NCBI GenBank assembly: GCA_947476295.1
Contig: CANJQC010000013.1
Span: 1 to 64,000, forward strand
Direction of reading: 5' to 3'
Source: Planctomycetaceae bacterium
GTDB taxonomy: Bacteria > Planctomycetota > Planctomycetia > Planctomycetales > Planctomycetaceae
Length of the DNA: 64,000 bases
The translations under genes and the position numbers were made by a program. This document shows positions 7,658 through 17,539 of this stretch, piece by piece. The notes beneath the pieces are model-generated. The model did no database searches and was not told where the DNA came from. It saw only the letters and a list, made by a program, of their open reading frames with translations. How positions within the stretch are numbered: the first letter of the stretch is position 1; each line of letters starts with the position of its first letter.

Positions 7658-8674
7658 TCAGCACTTGAGCATGCCCATTCGCTGATCCAGTCCCAGCATC
7701 AGGTTCATGTTCTGAATCGCCACGCCGCTGGCGCCTTTGATCAGATTGTCGATGGCGGCGAAGACGACGAGCTGGTCGCGGTTGAAGCGGACCGTGATGT
7801 CGCAGAAATTGGTGAAGGAGACGTCTTTCGTCGTCGGGATCTGATCGACGACTCGAATGAACGGCTGGCCTGCGTAGAACTGGCGGTAGACTTCCAGCAG
7901 TTGAGCCTGCGTGTGCTGGCCCTCCAGACGCGGGTAGATGGAACAGAAGATGCCTCGATCCATGGGCATCAGATGGGGATTGAAGGCAACCTGCACGCTG
8001 ACGCCGCCGATGTCGCTGAGGATCTGCTCGATCTCCGGAGTGTGGCGATGCTTGCCGATACTGTAGGCCGTGACAGATTCGTTGCATTCGGAAAACAGGT
8101 TGGACAGCTTCAGTGTTCGGCCAGCACCACTGATCCCGCTCTTGGCGTCTATGATGATGCCTGTTGGTTCGATCAGCTTTTCTGCCAGCAACGGGGCAAG
8201 GGCCAGAATGCATGTGCTGGTGTAGCAGCCGGGGTTGGCAACTAGGTCGGCGGTTCGAATCCTGTCGGCGTAGATTTCCGGGAGGCCATAGACCGTGGTG
8301 CTCAGTCGAGTAGGATCGGTATGAATGTGCTCGTACCATTTTTCGTAGACACCGGGATCTTTCAGACGATAGTCAGCGCTGAGATCGACGACTCGGCAGC
8401 CAGCATCAAGCAATTGTGGCACGGCTTCCATGCTGGCCGTGTGCGGCAGGCAGCAAAACGCGATGTCGCACAGATGTCCGGTTTGTTCAGGTGTGAGTGC
8501 AGTGCAGCGCAGGTCGAAGAGCCCGGTGAGCGAGGGATGAATTTCGCTGATGTGCGGCTTGGAGTCCTGGCGAGTTGTCGCGGCCACAACTTCCGCCTGC
8601 GGATGACGAGCCAAGATTTTCAACAGTTCCAGCGCCGTGTAACCAGTCGCGCCAAGAATCGCAATGCGTGCCAT
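7658..8674 (-). CDS. argC: N-acetyl-gamma-glutamyl-phosphate reductase
   Basis: The 338-residue enzyme reduces N-acetylglutamyl 5-phosphate to the semialdehyde with NADPH in arginine biosynthesis. The Rossmann glycine motif [11 protein letters not shown] is at residues 8-18, and the catalytic cysteine is Cys150 in ANPGCYTS. The conserved [10 protein letters not shown] and the active-site His in [10 protein letters not shown] follow. Length and motif order fit ArgC well. Other arg genes are not nearby, so it is transcribed alone, divergent from the cupin gene. A large overlapping frame on the same strand is a shadow. Confidence 0.95.
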   Translation of the reverse strand: MARIAILGATGYTALELLKILARHPQAEVVAATTRQDSKPHISEIHPSLTGLFDLRCTALTPEQTGHLCDIAFCCLPHTASMEAVPQLLDAGCRVVDLSADYRLKDPGVYEKWYEHIHTDPTRLSTTVYGLPEIYADRIRTADLVANPGCYTSTCILALAPLLAEKLIEPTGIIIDAKSGISGAGRTLKLSNLFSECNESVTAYSIGKHRHTPEIEQILSDIGGVSVQVAFNPHLMPMDRGIFCSIYPRLEGQHTQAQLLEVYRQFYAGQPFIRVVDQIPTTKDVSFTNFCDITVRFNRDQLVVFAAIDNLIKGASGVAIQNMNLMLGLDQRMGMLKC

Positions 8675-9044
8675 GAGGATCGCCGGTGGAGATTAATTCA
8701 GTAGAATACTCACCAAGTATAGAACGTCCGGCCAACGGCTCAATAAATCGTCGTTTCATGAAACATGCTTTCCACCAATTCGGACTTTGCCCGCGAATCA
8801 CGCAAATGGGCGCGAATCTGAATCGCGGTCGGGATCGTAATTAAACTTCAGGTTTCGCGCTCATTCGCGCCATTCGGGGGCAAGCCTGTTTTCGAAACAG
8901 AATGGCCACGCAGTGTTTCCTGCGGATTCAGTCGGTGCAAGAATTTTTGCGTTCGCTTTTCAAATCGAAAAAAGGGCGTCATCATGCCGCAATCAACTGA
9001 ATTCACACCAAATATTCAAATCTTCAGGATCTGGCAATCAAATC
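8675..9044. other. Divergent intergenic region between argC and the cupin gene
   Basis: No gene is seen. It holds the imperfect inverted-repeat element at 8785-8884 and presumably both promoters. Confidence 0.5.
8785..8884. repeat. Imperfect inverted-repeat intergenic element
   Basis: The left arm contains CTTTGCCCGCGAAT and ATGGGCGCGAAT (8785-8817). The right arm contains ATTCGCGCC and ATTCGGGGGCAAG (8863-8884), an inverted and slightly diverged copy. It looks like a small non-coding repeat of the kind scattered in planctomycete intergenic regions. Confidence 0.5.
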
Positions 9045-10268
9045 ATGGCAAATGTCGCTTCACTCGCATCCGCTGCGCTGACCGCTGGCAATGGAATTCT
9101 TCGACTGGCACCGACTTGGGTTCCGCGTTCGTTTCTGCAGCCGGGGCGTCGTCTGAAGCTGCATCCGGATGATTACTACGCTCTGGGGATGCATCGAGGC
9201 GGGATTGATGAACGCTGGTTCGGGTCCACAACGGAAGCGGCCAACGACAATCGCAACGCCGACGAAGGTCTGTCGTATGTGGTTCACGACGGCCAGCGAT
9301 TTCTTTTGCGCGATGTCGTGGCGGAACTGAAGGGCGAAATCATCGGTGACCACATCTGGAATGCGTTCAAAAAGTGGCCGGTGTATTCGAAGTTTTTCGA
9401 CAACATGGGCCCGATCCCTCATCACATGCACCAGAACGCCGAGCAGGCTGCAAAAGTCGGCCAAGAAGGCAAGCCGGAGAGCTATTACTTCCCGCCGCAG
9501 ATGAACGCGATCGGGAACAACTTTCCTTACACGTTTATGGGACTTGAGCCCGGCACCACAAAGCAGGATGTTATTGACTGCCTTGACCGCTGGAACAAGG
9601 GTGAGAATGGGCTGCTGGATCTTTCCAAGGCCTACAGGCTCAAGCCAGGTACAGGCTGGCTGATTCCGCCATGCGTGTTGCATGCTCCAGGTTCACTGGT
9701 GACCTTTGAGCCACAATGGGGCAGCGACGTGTTTGCCATGTACCAGAACCTAGTCGAAGGCCGAGCGGTTCCACGAGCGCTGCTGACCAAGGACTTCCCA
9801 CCAGAGTTCCACAATGACAACAAGTACATCGTCGATGCGCTTGACTGGGAAAAGAACGTTGATCCGAATTTCATGGCCAGCAACTACCTTGAACCGATCG
9901 TCAGTGAAAAAGGGCAGGGCTGGGTCGATAAATGGATCGTCTACGGTAAAGTCGAAGGCAAGCAGTTGTTCACCGCCAAGGAGCTGACTCTTGAGCCGGG
10001 TGCGAAGTGCAAAGTCAAAGACGGCGGCGCTTACGGTCTGATCACGGTTCAGGGCTATGGTCGCATCTGCAAGCTGACATTACAGTCCCCAAGCATGATT
10101 CGATTCGGTGCGATGACCGAGGATGAAGTGTTTGTCACGGCGAAAGCTGCAGCGGATGGTATTGAATTCGAAAACACGGGAACTGAACCATTGGTGACGC
10201 TGCGATACTTCGGGCCTGATGCTCAGCCGAAGGCCCCGAATGCGGGTGATCATAAGAAAAAGAAATGA
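9045..10268 (+). CDS. Cupin protein related to type I mannose-6-phosphate isomerase
   Basis: From MANVASLAS the protein has 407 residues. It contains a cupin-type metal site pattern, IPHHMHQNAEQA, followed by ESYYFPPQMN and PYTFMGLEPG. This recalls the zinc site and sugar-binding loop of phosphomannose isomerase-like enzymes. A second beta-rich half follows (WVDKWIVYGKVEGKQLFTAKE) and a basic C-terminal tail. The start at 9045 is preferred because the 44 upstream in-frame residues have no family character. It heads a run of three plus-strand genes with a TIM-barrel isomerase/epimerase and a Gfo/Idh/MocA dehydrogenase, suggesting sugar isomerisation. The exact substrate is unknown. Confidence 0.65.
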   Translation: MANVASLASAALTAGNGILRLAPTWVPRSFLQPGRRLKLHPDDYYALGMHRGGIDERWFGSTTEAANDNRNADEGLSYVVHDGQRFLLRDVVAELKGEIIGDHIWNAFKKWPVYSKFFDNMGPIPHHMHQNAEQAAKVGQEGKPESYYFPPQMNAIGNNFPYTFMGLEPGTTKQDVIDCLDRWNKGENGLLDLSKAYRLKPGTGWLIPPCVLHAPGSLVTFEPQWGSDVFAMYQNLVEGRAVPRALLTKDFPPEFHNDNKYIVDALDWEKNVDPNFMASNYLEPIVSEKGQGWVDKWIVYGKVEGKQLFTAKELTLEPGAKCKVKDGGAYGLITVQGYGRICKLTLQSPSMIRFGAMTEDEVFVTAKAAADGIEFENTGTEPLVTLRYFGPDAQPKAPNAGDHKKKK

Positions 10269-10299
10269 CCAATAGATAAGCCTCAATGACCAGATTTCA

Positions 10300-10702
10300 A
10301 TGACCAATGAATCGCAGGGGCGTGAGCCGGAGAGACCAGTTTTTGACCTGGCGGAGCGAACGGCTCGGTTCGGAGAGGCTATTATTGAGTTCTGTTTGAA
10401 TTGAGTTCTGTTTGAATATAGAACGGAATGGAGTCACGAAGCCGATTATGAGTCAGCTTGTGCGATCTGACACGAGCATCGGTGCCAATTATGGCGACGC
10501 CGATGAAGCTGGTTCTTCGAAGGAATTTCGTTACCGCATTAGTTTGTGCCAACGGGAATCGCGAGAAACAAAGCACTGGCTTCGAATGCTGGTCGCGGCG
10601 TTTCCCAACGTCAGAGAACCTGCTCCCGGATTTTGGAAAGAAGCCGACGAACTTACCCGCATCTTTGCATCCATCTACCGGTCCAGCAACAAACCATCCT
10701 GA
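10300..10702 (+). pseudogene. Four-helix-bundle (S23/IVS family) protein, frameshifted by a 16-bp tandem duplication
   Basis: ATG at 10300 opens MTNESQGREPERPVFDLAER and continues TARFGEAIIEFCLN to a TGA at 10402. The +1 frame then reads IERNGVTKPIMSQLVRSDT, SIGANYGDADEAGSSKEF and RETKHWLRMLVAAFP. Together they form a complete S23-type four-helix-bundle protein of the family first found in 23S rRNA intervening sequences. The break is an exact 16-bp tandem duplication (10385-10416); removing one copy restores one uninterrupted frame of about 128 residues. The function of this family is not established. As it stands the gene cannot make the full protein without slippage or loss of a repeat. Confidence 0.8.
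10385..10416 (+). repeat. 16-bp exact tandem duplication
   Basis: TTGAGTTCTGTTTGAA occurs at 10385-10400 and again at 10401-10416. The unit length is not a multiple of three, so it shifts the reading frame of the four-helix-bundle gene. Confidence 0.95.
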
Positions 10703-10790
10703 TCATTGGTCATTGTGGTTTGGACATTGGTCCTTCTGCGATGCATTGGTCATCTTACATTAGACATTGGTCATTCCTGAAAGGACTATC

Positions 10791-11822
<1,032 letters not shown>

Positions 11823-11827
11823 AATTT

Positions 11828-11902
11828 CAATGATCAAATCCCAATGACCAATGAGTCCACAAATCATTGGTCATTTTTCATTAGTCATTGATCATTCATT
11901 TT
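11828..11902. repeat. Nearly empty copy of the inverted-repeat element
   Basis: AATGACCAATGA (11843-11854) and TCATTGGTCATT (11864-11875) form a perfect inverted repeat around 9 nt. Outer arms AATGATCAA (11829-11837) and TTGATCATT (11888-11896) are also inverted. The arms are identical to the inner arms of the gene-carrying element at 10264-10790, and no gene is enclosed. Confidence 0.7.
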
Positions 11903-11933
11903 AATCACAATTCTGCGGAATCAGGAATCCACC

Positions 11934-13070
11934 ATGAAACCCCTCAACATTGGTCTCGTCGGTTATGGCTTTATGGGCCGGACGCATACGAACGGCTATA
12001 AACGAGTTAACGACTTCTTTCCCGAGCTGAAACATCGCCCTGTGCTCAAAGCCATCTGTGGGCGCAACGAAGAACAGGTCAAAGCGTTCGCCGATCAATG
12101 GCAGTACGAATCGACCGAAACTGACTGGCGCAAGCTGATCGCTCGGCCGGATATTGATGCGATCGACATCTGCACGCCGAACAATTCACATGCGGAAATC
12201 GCGATCGCTGCCGCACTGGCAGGCAAGATGGTCCTGTGCGAAAAGCCGCTAGCGATGAATCCGGTCGAGGGCCAGAAGATGGTGGATGCCATCGAAAAGG
12301 CCGGGGTTGCCAACACGGTGTGGTACAACTACCGGCGAGTTCCCGCAGTGTCACTCGCGAAGCAATTGATTGATGAAGGTCGCCTCGGCCGAATCTTCCA
12401 TTATCGAGCCAACTTCCTTCAGGACTGGACCATTAACGCCGACCTGCCTCAGGGCGGAGCTGGCCTGTGGCGCCTTGATGCCGCCTCGGCGGGTTCCGGT
12501 GTGACAGGGGATCTTCTGGCGCATTGCATCGACACGGCCATCTGGCTCAACGGTTCGATCAGCAACGTCACGGCGATGACAGAAACCTTCGTCAAAGAAC
12601 GCAAGCATAACCTGACCGGCAAGGTGGAAAAGGTGACCATCGACGACGCTTGTGCGTTCCTATGCCATTTCGCAAATGGTTCCCTAGGACTGTTTGAATC
12701 GACCCGCTATGCTCGGGGTCACAAAGCGTTGTACACGTTCGAGATCAATGGCGAAAAGGCATCGATCAAGTGGGATCTCCACGACCTGCATCGTCTCGAA
12801 TACTTCGACTATGCAGACGACTCGCTGATCAGAGGCTGGCATCAGGTTCACTGTACGGACGGCGACATGCCGTACATGAGCAAGTGGTGGGTTCCCGGGC
12901 TGCAGATCGGCTACGAGCATACCTTCGTGCATCAGGTGGCGGACTTCATTGCCAGTGTCGAATCTGGCAAGCCATGCAGTCCGACATTCCGAGAGGCTCT
13001 GGAAACCCAGAAGATCTGCGAAGCCGTCCTGGACAGCGCGAAATGCGGCCTGTGGAAGGAAATTGCATAG
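11934..13070 (+). CDS. Gfo/Idh/MocA family NAD(P)-dependent oxidoreductase
   Basis: The 378-residue enzyme has an N-terminal Rossmann fold with the dinucleotide motif [10 protein letters not shown] (residues 7-16) and the family signature CEKPLA with Glu-Lys-Pro at 103-105. The C-terminal alpha/beta domain follows with [23 protein letters not shown] (the catalytic-region GxxxDxxxH-like segment) and [14 protein letters not shown]. Members oxidise sugars or cyclitols, or act in sugar rearrangements. AGGAA 7 nt upstream supports the start. It closes the cupin / TIM-barrel / oxidoreductase group and is followed by a hairpin. Confidence 0.85.
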   Translation: MKPLNIGLVGYGFMGRTHTNGYKRVNDFFPELKHRPVLKAICGRNEEQVKAFADQWQYESTETDWRKLIARPDIDAIDICTPNNSHAEIAIAAALAGKMVLCEKPLAMNPVEGQKMVDAIEKAGVANTVWYNYRRVPAVSLAKQLIDEGRLGRIFHYRANFLQDWTINADLPQGGAGLWRLDAASAGSGVTGDLLAHCIDTAIWLNGSISNVTAMTETFVKERKHNLTGKVEKVTIDDACAFLCHFANGSLGLFESTRYARGHKALYTFEINGEKASIKWDLHDLHRLEYFDYADDSLIRGWHQVHCTDGDMPYMSKWWVPGLQIGYEHTFVHQVADFIASVESGKPCSPTFREALETQKICEAVLDSAKCGLWKEIA

Positions 13071-13111
13071 CCTGACGCAAGTTGTCCGACTATACTGCCC
13101 GAATCAATATA

Positions 13112-13157
13112 AACGGCGGTTGAAGGGGAACTCTTTCAGCCGCCGTTCCGTTTGTTG
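13112..13157 (+). terminator. Hairpin after the oxidoreductase gene, upstream of greA
   Basis: AACGGCGGTTGAA (13112-13124) pairs with TTCAGCCGCCGTT (13135-13147) with one G-U, followed by CCGTTTGTTG. It probably terminates the sugar operon. It could instead be a leader hairpin of greA if the promoter lies further upstream. Confidence 0.55.
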
Positions 13158-13314
13158 TCCCTGAAACAACTTCTGATCGCAGGGGACTCAGATTTTTCTG
13201 TGGCGAGCGTCGTCCGGAGAATAGGAGTTTTCGGGCGTGTTTTTGCGCTTTTTGCAATCAATAACGGCTTCTCTTCACCGGGTCGCCATGAATGATCTGT
13301 CCTGAGGTCCCGCT

Positions 13315-13788
13315 ATGGAACGCCAACCAATTTCCCGCGAAGGTTACGAAAAAATCCGTGAAGAAATCCGCGTGATGGAATTTGTCGAGATGCCGGCGAT
13401 CGCCGAACGTATCAAGACTGCGCGCGAGGAAGGCGATCTGAAAGAGAACGCCGAATACCACGCCGCGCGTGAGACGCAGGGGTACACGCAGGCTAAGATC
13501 AACCAGTTGAAGACCAAATTGTCACACTGCCACATTGTAGAAAGAACCGATGGGCCGAAAGATACGGTGGCTTTCGGGGCGATTGTCAAAGTCAAGGACT
13601 TGTCGGACGATATGGAAGAAACGTACGAACTTGTCGGCCCTGGCGAGGAAGACTACGATGGCGACGTCATGAAGATCCTCACTACTAGCCCGATCGCGTC
13701 CGCCTTGATCGGCAGGAAAGTCGGCGACAAAGTCGAAGTTGAAATCCCCCGCGGTGTGCTTCGCATGGAGATTCTCGGAATCGAATAG
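13315..13788 (+). CDS. greA: Transcription elongation factor GreA
   Basis: The 157-residue protein has the GreA architecture: an N-terminal antiparallel coiled coil with the acidic tip [14 protein letters not shown] (about 38-51), which enters the polymerase secondary channel and stimulates cleavage of backtracked RNA, then an FKBP-like C-terminal domain (VAFGAIVKV to [11 protein letters not shown]). Length matches the family. GAGG 8 nt upstream supports the start. It is convergent with the NusG-like gene, 23 bp apart, so two RNA-polymerase-associated factors are neighbours here. Confidence 0.95.
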   Translation: MERQPISREGYEKIREEIRVMEFVEMPAIAERIKTAREEGDLKENAEYHAARETQGYTQAKINQLKTKLSHCHIVERTDGPKDTVAFGAIVKVKDLSDDMEETYELVGPGEEDYDGDVMKILTTSPIASALIGRKVGDKVEVEIPRGVLRMEILGIE

Positions 13789-13811
13789 TTCGGTCACACG
13801 CGACGGGTGAA

Positions 13812-14372
13812 TTACAGCAGTTCAATGTCCGCTTCATCGACGATGACGGATGCGCCTTGCTGCATAAAGTTGACAAGGACAGTCAGCCGGTGATGAGAGA
13901 GCGTCTTCGTGATTGTGCCTTTCAGCCCTTTCATAGCACCGTTCTTGACGACCGCCATGCGTCCAACGAGCGGTTTAGGTTCGGGGCGGACTTCAGATCC
14001 AGCGACAATCATCTGACGAATGCATCTCAGGTCTCCCACCAGTTCTTCGTATTCCGTGACCGACAGGCATCGCGAAATGCAACCGGTCGATACCGCATTA
14101 TGACGAGCCACCTCATCGCCGCGCACGAACACATACCCCGTGAACAACGGCATGTAGCTGGTTCGGATTCTTCCCTGCGGTGACCGCTTGCGCTGTTGGA
14201 TCATCGGGCCGTAATGCGAGATGTTCAGCCGTCGCAGTTTGCGCATCAGTTCCTTTTCCTGCCTCGCCAGTGTGTACATGGCAAACCACAAATCGTCTGG
14301 CCCCCCGGCTGGCTTATCCAGCAGCGATTCGGGGAACATGTCCGGTTCTTGGGCCAGAATGGGCATGGGCAA
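13812..14372 (-). CDS. NusG/RfaH-like transcription antitermination protein
   Basis: The 186-residue protein has the NusG N-terminal domain (WFAMYTLARQEKELMRKLRR at about 29-48, and SYMPLFTGYVFVRG) and a C-terminal KOW segment (VGRMAVVKNGAMKGLKGTI). NusG-family proteins bind RNA polymerase and modulate pausing. This one is probably a specialised paralogue (RfaH/NusG_SP type), because housekeeping NusG usually sits with secE and rplK. It has several possible starts (residues 1, 3 and 12); the first 25 residues are unlike the family and the true start may be internal. No target operon is evident in the window. Confidence 0.8.
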   Translation of the reverse strand: MPMPILAQEPDMFPESLLDKPAGGPDDLWFAMYTLARQEKELMRKLRRLNISHYGPMIQQRKRSPQGRIRTSYMPLFTGYVFVRGDEVARHNAVSTGCISRCLSVTEYEELVGDLRCIRQMIVAGSEVRPEPKPLVGRMAVVKNGAMKGLKGTITKTLSHHRLTVLVNFMQQGASVIVDEADIELL

Positions 14373-14731
14373 ATGTCGTCAGTTTATAGTTTTCAGCTGG
14401 CAGAGGGAGAGCGGGAATACGAGTTGGCAGTGATCAGGAACAATGAAGATGCCTTGACCGTCAACTAACAACCCCTGCGTTCATCGGCACGTCGGCAAAA
14501 GTTGCTGAAGGTGAATGGTTCCAGCCATGCTGGTTCACGTTCTGTGCGGACAGATTGTTCGTGTCATACGAATTTGCCTGACGAATTCTGAAGCCAAGTT
14601 CCCGATATTTCCGGACAACTCAGGCTGGGCTGAGTTTTCTGAATGTTACGATCAGTGCACACGGACGCAATTGCCTCTGTTGCTTTAGAAAATTCGGCGT
14701 TTGTCAGGGGGGGCCTGGCATTCAGCAGCAG
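14373..14731. other. Intergenic region with no feature recognised
   Basis: No gene, RNA or strong hairpin was seen between the NusG-like gene and the putative metalloprotease gene. Confidence 0.4.
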
Positions 14732-15430
14732 TCACCGGTGGCTGGCGCCGTTCCGCGCCGGCCGTGACGCTCTGTAGCCATATTCAATCGCGAACCAGTC
14801 GGCGAATTGTTCGCGTTTGCGGAAGCTGGTATTTCGGTTATCGTTGATGTGGCCAATTTCATGAATGAGTACGTTGTTCAGATAGAAGTCACGAATCGTG
14901 GTTTCCGTCCAGATCAATCGCCACAGGTCACCATCCTGCACCCAGCGACCACCGTACATTTCGGTTTCGATTCGTTGAGCCGGTCGGGGGGCACGAACGT
15001 AAAATTCTTCCAGAGATTGTTCGATTGGATACAGATAAACGGCGGTGCCCCATTGCAGACCATAGCAGGGAAACAAGCGTCGTTTCTTCGTCATGCGACT
15101 GAACTGCACGACATCCAGCTTTTCCTGGAATCTGGCTGGCAGCCGCAGGACTCGTTCACGCACATCATCTGCTGATACCGGATGCACGTATCCGCGTCCG
15201 GCGGGCTGAGTGACAATGTCCAGATCGTGATTATCGCTTTCGTCGCTGCAGACTGGATCGTGCCAGACTTCAGGTGCATCAAATGCATGACCATGAGCCA
15301 GACCGTCACCTCGATGCTGATGCGCAGACGCCGGCCGGGCACTGCCACGGGGTGAGGAAACACGACCACGCCGCGCACCACGGAGATTGGAGCGAGTTGT
15401 CGTTCGGTGAGATGAATTGTGACGTGACAT
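14732..15430 (-). CDS. Putative zinc metalloprotease (HEIGH motif), conserved hypothetical
   Basis: The 232-residue protein has a low-complexity, Arg/Ser/His-rich N-terminus (about 70 residues) and a compact C-terminal domain. It ends with LIHEIGHINDNRNTSFRKRE and FADWFAIEYG, a HExxH zinc site with a downstream Glu/Asp helix as in gluzincin-like peptidases. No signal peptide is evident at the called start, and the disordered head makes the start uncertain. Context gives no function. Metal binding is likely; peptidase activity is an inference from the motif. Confidence 0.6.
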   Translation of the reverse strand: MSRHNSSHRTTTRSNLRGARRGRVSSPRGSARPASAHQHRGDGLAHGHAFDAPEVWHDPVCSDESDNHDLDIVTQPAGRGYVHPVSADDVRERVLRLPARFQEKLDVVQFSRMTKKRRLFPCYGLQWGTAVYLYPIEQSLEEFYVRAPRPAQRIETEMYGGRWVQDGDLWRLIWTETTIRDFYLNNVLIHEIGHINDNRNTSFRKREQFADWFAIEYGYRASRPARNGASHR

Positions 15431-16141
15431 AGCGGGACCCGTAAATCAGTGGACGTTGATACTTTGGTGCCGGAGAAAGCACCGGTTGTTTGACGCCAAC
15501 TGCCTGAGTCGAACTGAAACGTTGTGTTGCAGGCCGAGGGGCCGGGCATCCATTCGGGGGAGGATTCGTTGCCCGTCGAACTCCTCTGGACAACTTCTAC
15601 GACTCACTAGTTCCAGTGAGTACGCACGATCCTAGCGGCCAGAAACGTGGAATCTAGCTGAACAGCGTAAGTGGCTGTGGGATAACACTTTGTGATCAAA
15701 AAAATGAAGCCATGATGTTCGAAGGAGAGAGTGTCGCGGCTGTAACCTGTTGCTGGCTAGCGGCTTGGGATCGGCGGCAACTGCGTATCTGAATATGAGG
15801 GCATGTACAGTAGTGCGACTCCCGCGAACGGAATCCCTGGGATGATCAATGGGTAATGTCAGCCATTCTTCTTAATAGGATCCGGGTTTTCGATATTCAC
15901 ATGGGCCGATCTGACGGTTGTGGGGGTTTTGTGGCTGCAAAATGGCAAGATGCAGTCGCAGAATCTGCCGAAGTCGGCTGGGCGCAGTCATCCCGGTTTT
16001 CCTTCAATGCTCGTTTCTCGCGAATTGAGGTAAAGCACGGCATGGAGAACCAATAAACTTCGAGTTCTGCGGGAGAGGTTCCGCCAGAAGAGCAACGGGT
16101 ATACCGTTCGCCTGCATTTCCGAAGGTGGGAAACAGAATTC
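15431..16141. other. Long intergenic region without a supported gene
   Basis: About 700 bases separate the divergent metalloprotease and lipoprotein genes. A small hairpin (ACTCACT 15602-15608 with AGTGAGT 15615-15621) is visible. An open frame at 15856-16056 has no family resemblance and is not called. Confidence 0.4.
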
Positions 16142-16984
16142 GTGCCGGTATTAATCCTTCGACAACTCTATCTCGTCATGTGCTGTCTGCTGCTTGCCAG
16201 CGGATGTGGTGCGGCAATTCAGCGCAATGGAACGGAGCAATTACTGTTGTCGGATTCCGTCGATCAAGCGATAGATCAGCTCGATCTTTCTCCGCTGGCG
16301 GGGCGTAAGGTCTATCTCGATACCGAGTACATGAAGACGTTCAAAGGTGCCAATGTCTTCATCAATTCAGACTACATCATTAGCGCGTTGCGACAAAAGT
16401 TGACAACCACCGGGTGTTTCATTCAAGCGACTCGTTTGGACGCTGATTATATCCTTGAGGCGCGTGTTGGTGCGTTAGGCACAGATTCGATGGAAGTCAC
16501 GTATGGAATCCCGTCGAGCAATGGGCTCGGTGTGGCCGCTACCGCCCTGAGTGGGGTTCCTGCAGTTCCGGCCATTCCGGAGATCTCCGTCGGTAAACGC
16601 AATGGCGTGAAAGGAATTTCGAAGATCGTTGTATTTGCGTATCACCGTGAGACGAGCATTCCGGTTTGGCAGTCGGGAAGTGCAATCGCGCGCAGCGACG
16701 CGCGGGATTCGTGGTTCATGGGCGTAGGCCCGCTCACACGCGGAAGTGTTTACAACGGCACACTGCTGGCTGGAAATCGTATCAATTCGCCTTTCGAAAA
16801 GAAAAGTAAGACACACAAAGTGAAGCCACTCACAATGGCCGACAAACACAGCTATGTGCATCCGGCAGTGCTTGAACAACAACTGGCCGATGCCCAGGCA
16901 AATTCACAGCCCGCAGTCGAACAGGCCTCGCACGAACAACCCCAAACGCCAGCCGCGGTGCCGCCCGCCGCACCGACTCCGTAA
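16142..16984 (+). CDS. Probable outer-membrane or periplasmic lipoprotein
   Basis: The 280-residue product begins with a hydrophobic signal and the lipobox LLASGC, so the mature protein should be lipidated at that Cys. The middle (about residues 30-200) includes VYLDTEYMKTFKGANVF, FINSDYIISALRQKL and ADYILEARVGALGTDSMEV, resembling planctomycete lipoproteins with a DUF6655-like domain; I am not certain of the family number. The C-terminus is Pro/Gln/Ala rich and likely disordered. The start codon is GTG. The gene stands alone upstream of the GntR operon. Confidence 0.65.
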   Translation: MPVLILRQLYLVMCCLLLASGCGAAIQRNGTEQLLLSDSVDQAIDQLDLSPLAGRKVYLDTEYMKTFKGANVFINSDYIISALRQKLTTTGCFIQATRLDADYILEARVGALGTDSMEVTYGIPSSNGLGVAATALSGVPAVPAIPEISVGKRNGVKGISKIVVFAYHRETSIPVWQSGSAIARSDARDSWFMGVGPLTRGSVYNGTLLAGNRINSPFEKKSKTHKVKPLTMADKHSYVHPAVLEQQLADAQANSQPAVEQASHEQPQTPAAVPPAAPTP

Positions 16985-17050
16985 CGAATCGCTCTGCTCC
17001 TTCTGCCCACCGCTTTCGCAGACATTATTCAGAAGCCGCTTGACGCCGCT

Positions 17051-17087
17051 TTGCTTTTCGCCATGCTGTACTATATAGTGTAGTACA
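17051..17087 (+). promoter_or_regulatory. Promoter and GntR operator of the YtrA-type ABC operon
   Basis: TTGCTT (17051-17056), a 17-bp spacer and TATAGT (17074-17079) form a good sigma-70 promoter. The inverted repeat TGTACTA (17067-17073) / TAGTACA (17081-17087) with a 7-bp spacer straddles the -10. YtrA-subfamily GntR proteins bind such palindromes and repress their own operon, so this is the likely autoregulatory operator. Confidence 0.75.
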
Positions 17088-17105
17088 AATAGCGAGGTTA
17101 AGGTC

Positions 17106-17495
17106 ATGCGAATTCAGGTGACAACCGGGTCCAGTATTCCGATCTATCGGCAGGTCGTTGATCAGATCCGGCATGGCGTTGCGACCGGGAGCATGCCTGT
17201 CGGGGAACAGATGCCAAGCGTTCGGGCCTTGGCGGGTGAACTTGTTCTGAACGCCAACACGATCGCGAAGGCCTATGCCGCTCTGGTGCGCGACGGCGTC
17301 CTGGAAAGTCAGCAGGGGCGAGGCTACTTCGTGGCGGCGCGGCGAGAGATTTTCACACGCAAGGAACGGCAGCGGCGGCTTGACGAAGTTATGGACCCAT
17401 TTCTGTCCGAGGCGCTGACTCTGGGGTTCGACGCAGAACAGATTGTGGTCGAAGTGCAGAAGCGACTGGAGAAACTGGCTCAAGTGACGGATTGA
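17106..17495 (+). CDS. GntR family (YtrA subfamily) transcriptional regulator
   Basis: The 129-residue protein has an N-terminal winged helix (IPIYRQVVDQIRHGVATGSM, then MPSVRALAGELVLNANTIAK) and only a short helical C-terminal part. That is the definition of the YtrA subgroup, which lacks a large ligand domain. YtrA-type regulators are encoded at the head of ABC transporter operons responding to cell-envelope stress. GAGG 8 nt upstream supports the start. The operator overlapping its own promoter indicates autorepression. It precedes the ATPase gene by 44 bp. Confidence 0.9.
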   Translation: MRIQVTTGSSIPIYRQVVDQIRHGVATGSMPVGEQMPSVRALAGELVLNANTIAKAYAALVRDGVLESQQGRGYFVAARREIFTRKERQRRLDEVMDPFLSEALTLGFDAEQIVVEVQKRLEKLAQVTD

Positions 17496-17539
17496 GTTTT
17501 TTTCAGTGACGCAATTTTCCTTCTGGTGAGGTAACAGCA

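Larger units (their letters stand above)
10264..10790 (+). mobile_element. Inverted-repeat-bounded element carrying a four-helix-bundle gene
   Basis: The block between the cupin and TIM-barrel genes is bounded by clustered CAATGACC-type repeats on the left (10264-10310) and their inverse, CATTGGTCATT, on the right (10703-10790). The innermost arms are perfect: AATGACCAATGA (10299-10310) and TCATTGGTCATT (10703-10714). The enclosed gene starts inside the left arm, and its stop codon abuts the right arm. The same arms with only 9 nt between them occur at 11843-11875. It is not a known insertion sequence and has no transposase; mobility is inferred. Confidence 0.55.

Noticed and set aside
8240-8262. 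GGTTCGAATCC-like T-loop sequence
   Set aside because: It lies inside argC coding sequence with no cloverleaf around it, so it is not a tRNA.
7638-8339. 233-codon frame on the same strand as argC
   Set aside because: It is a frame-shifted shadow of argC, rich in His/Arg/Ser without motifs.
15856-16056. 66-codon frame in the long intergenic region
   Set aside because: It has no recognisable sequence pattern and no good start context.
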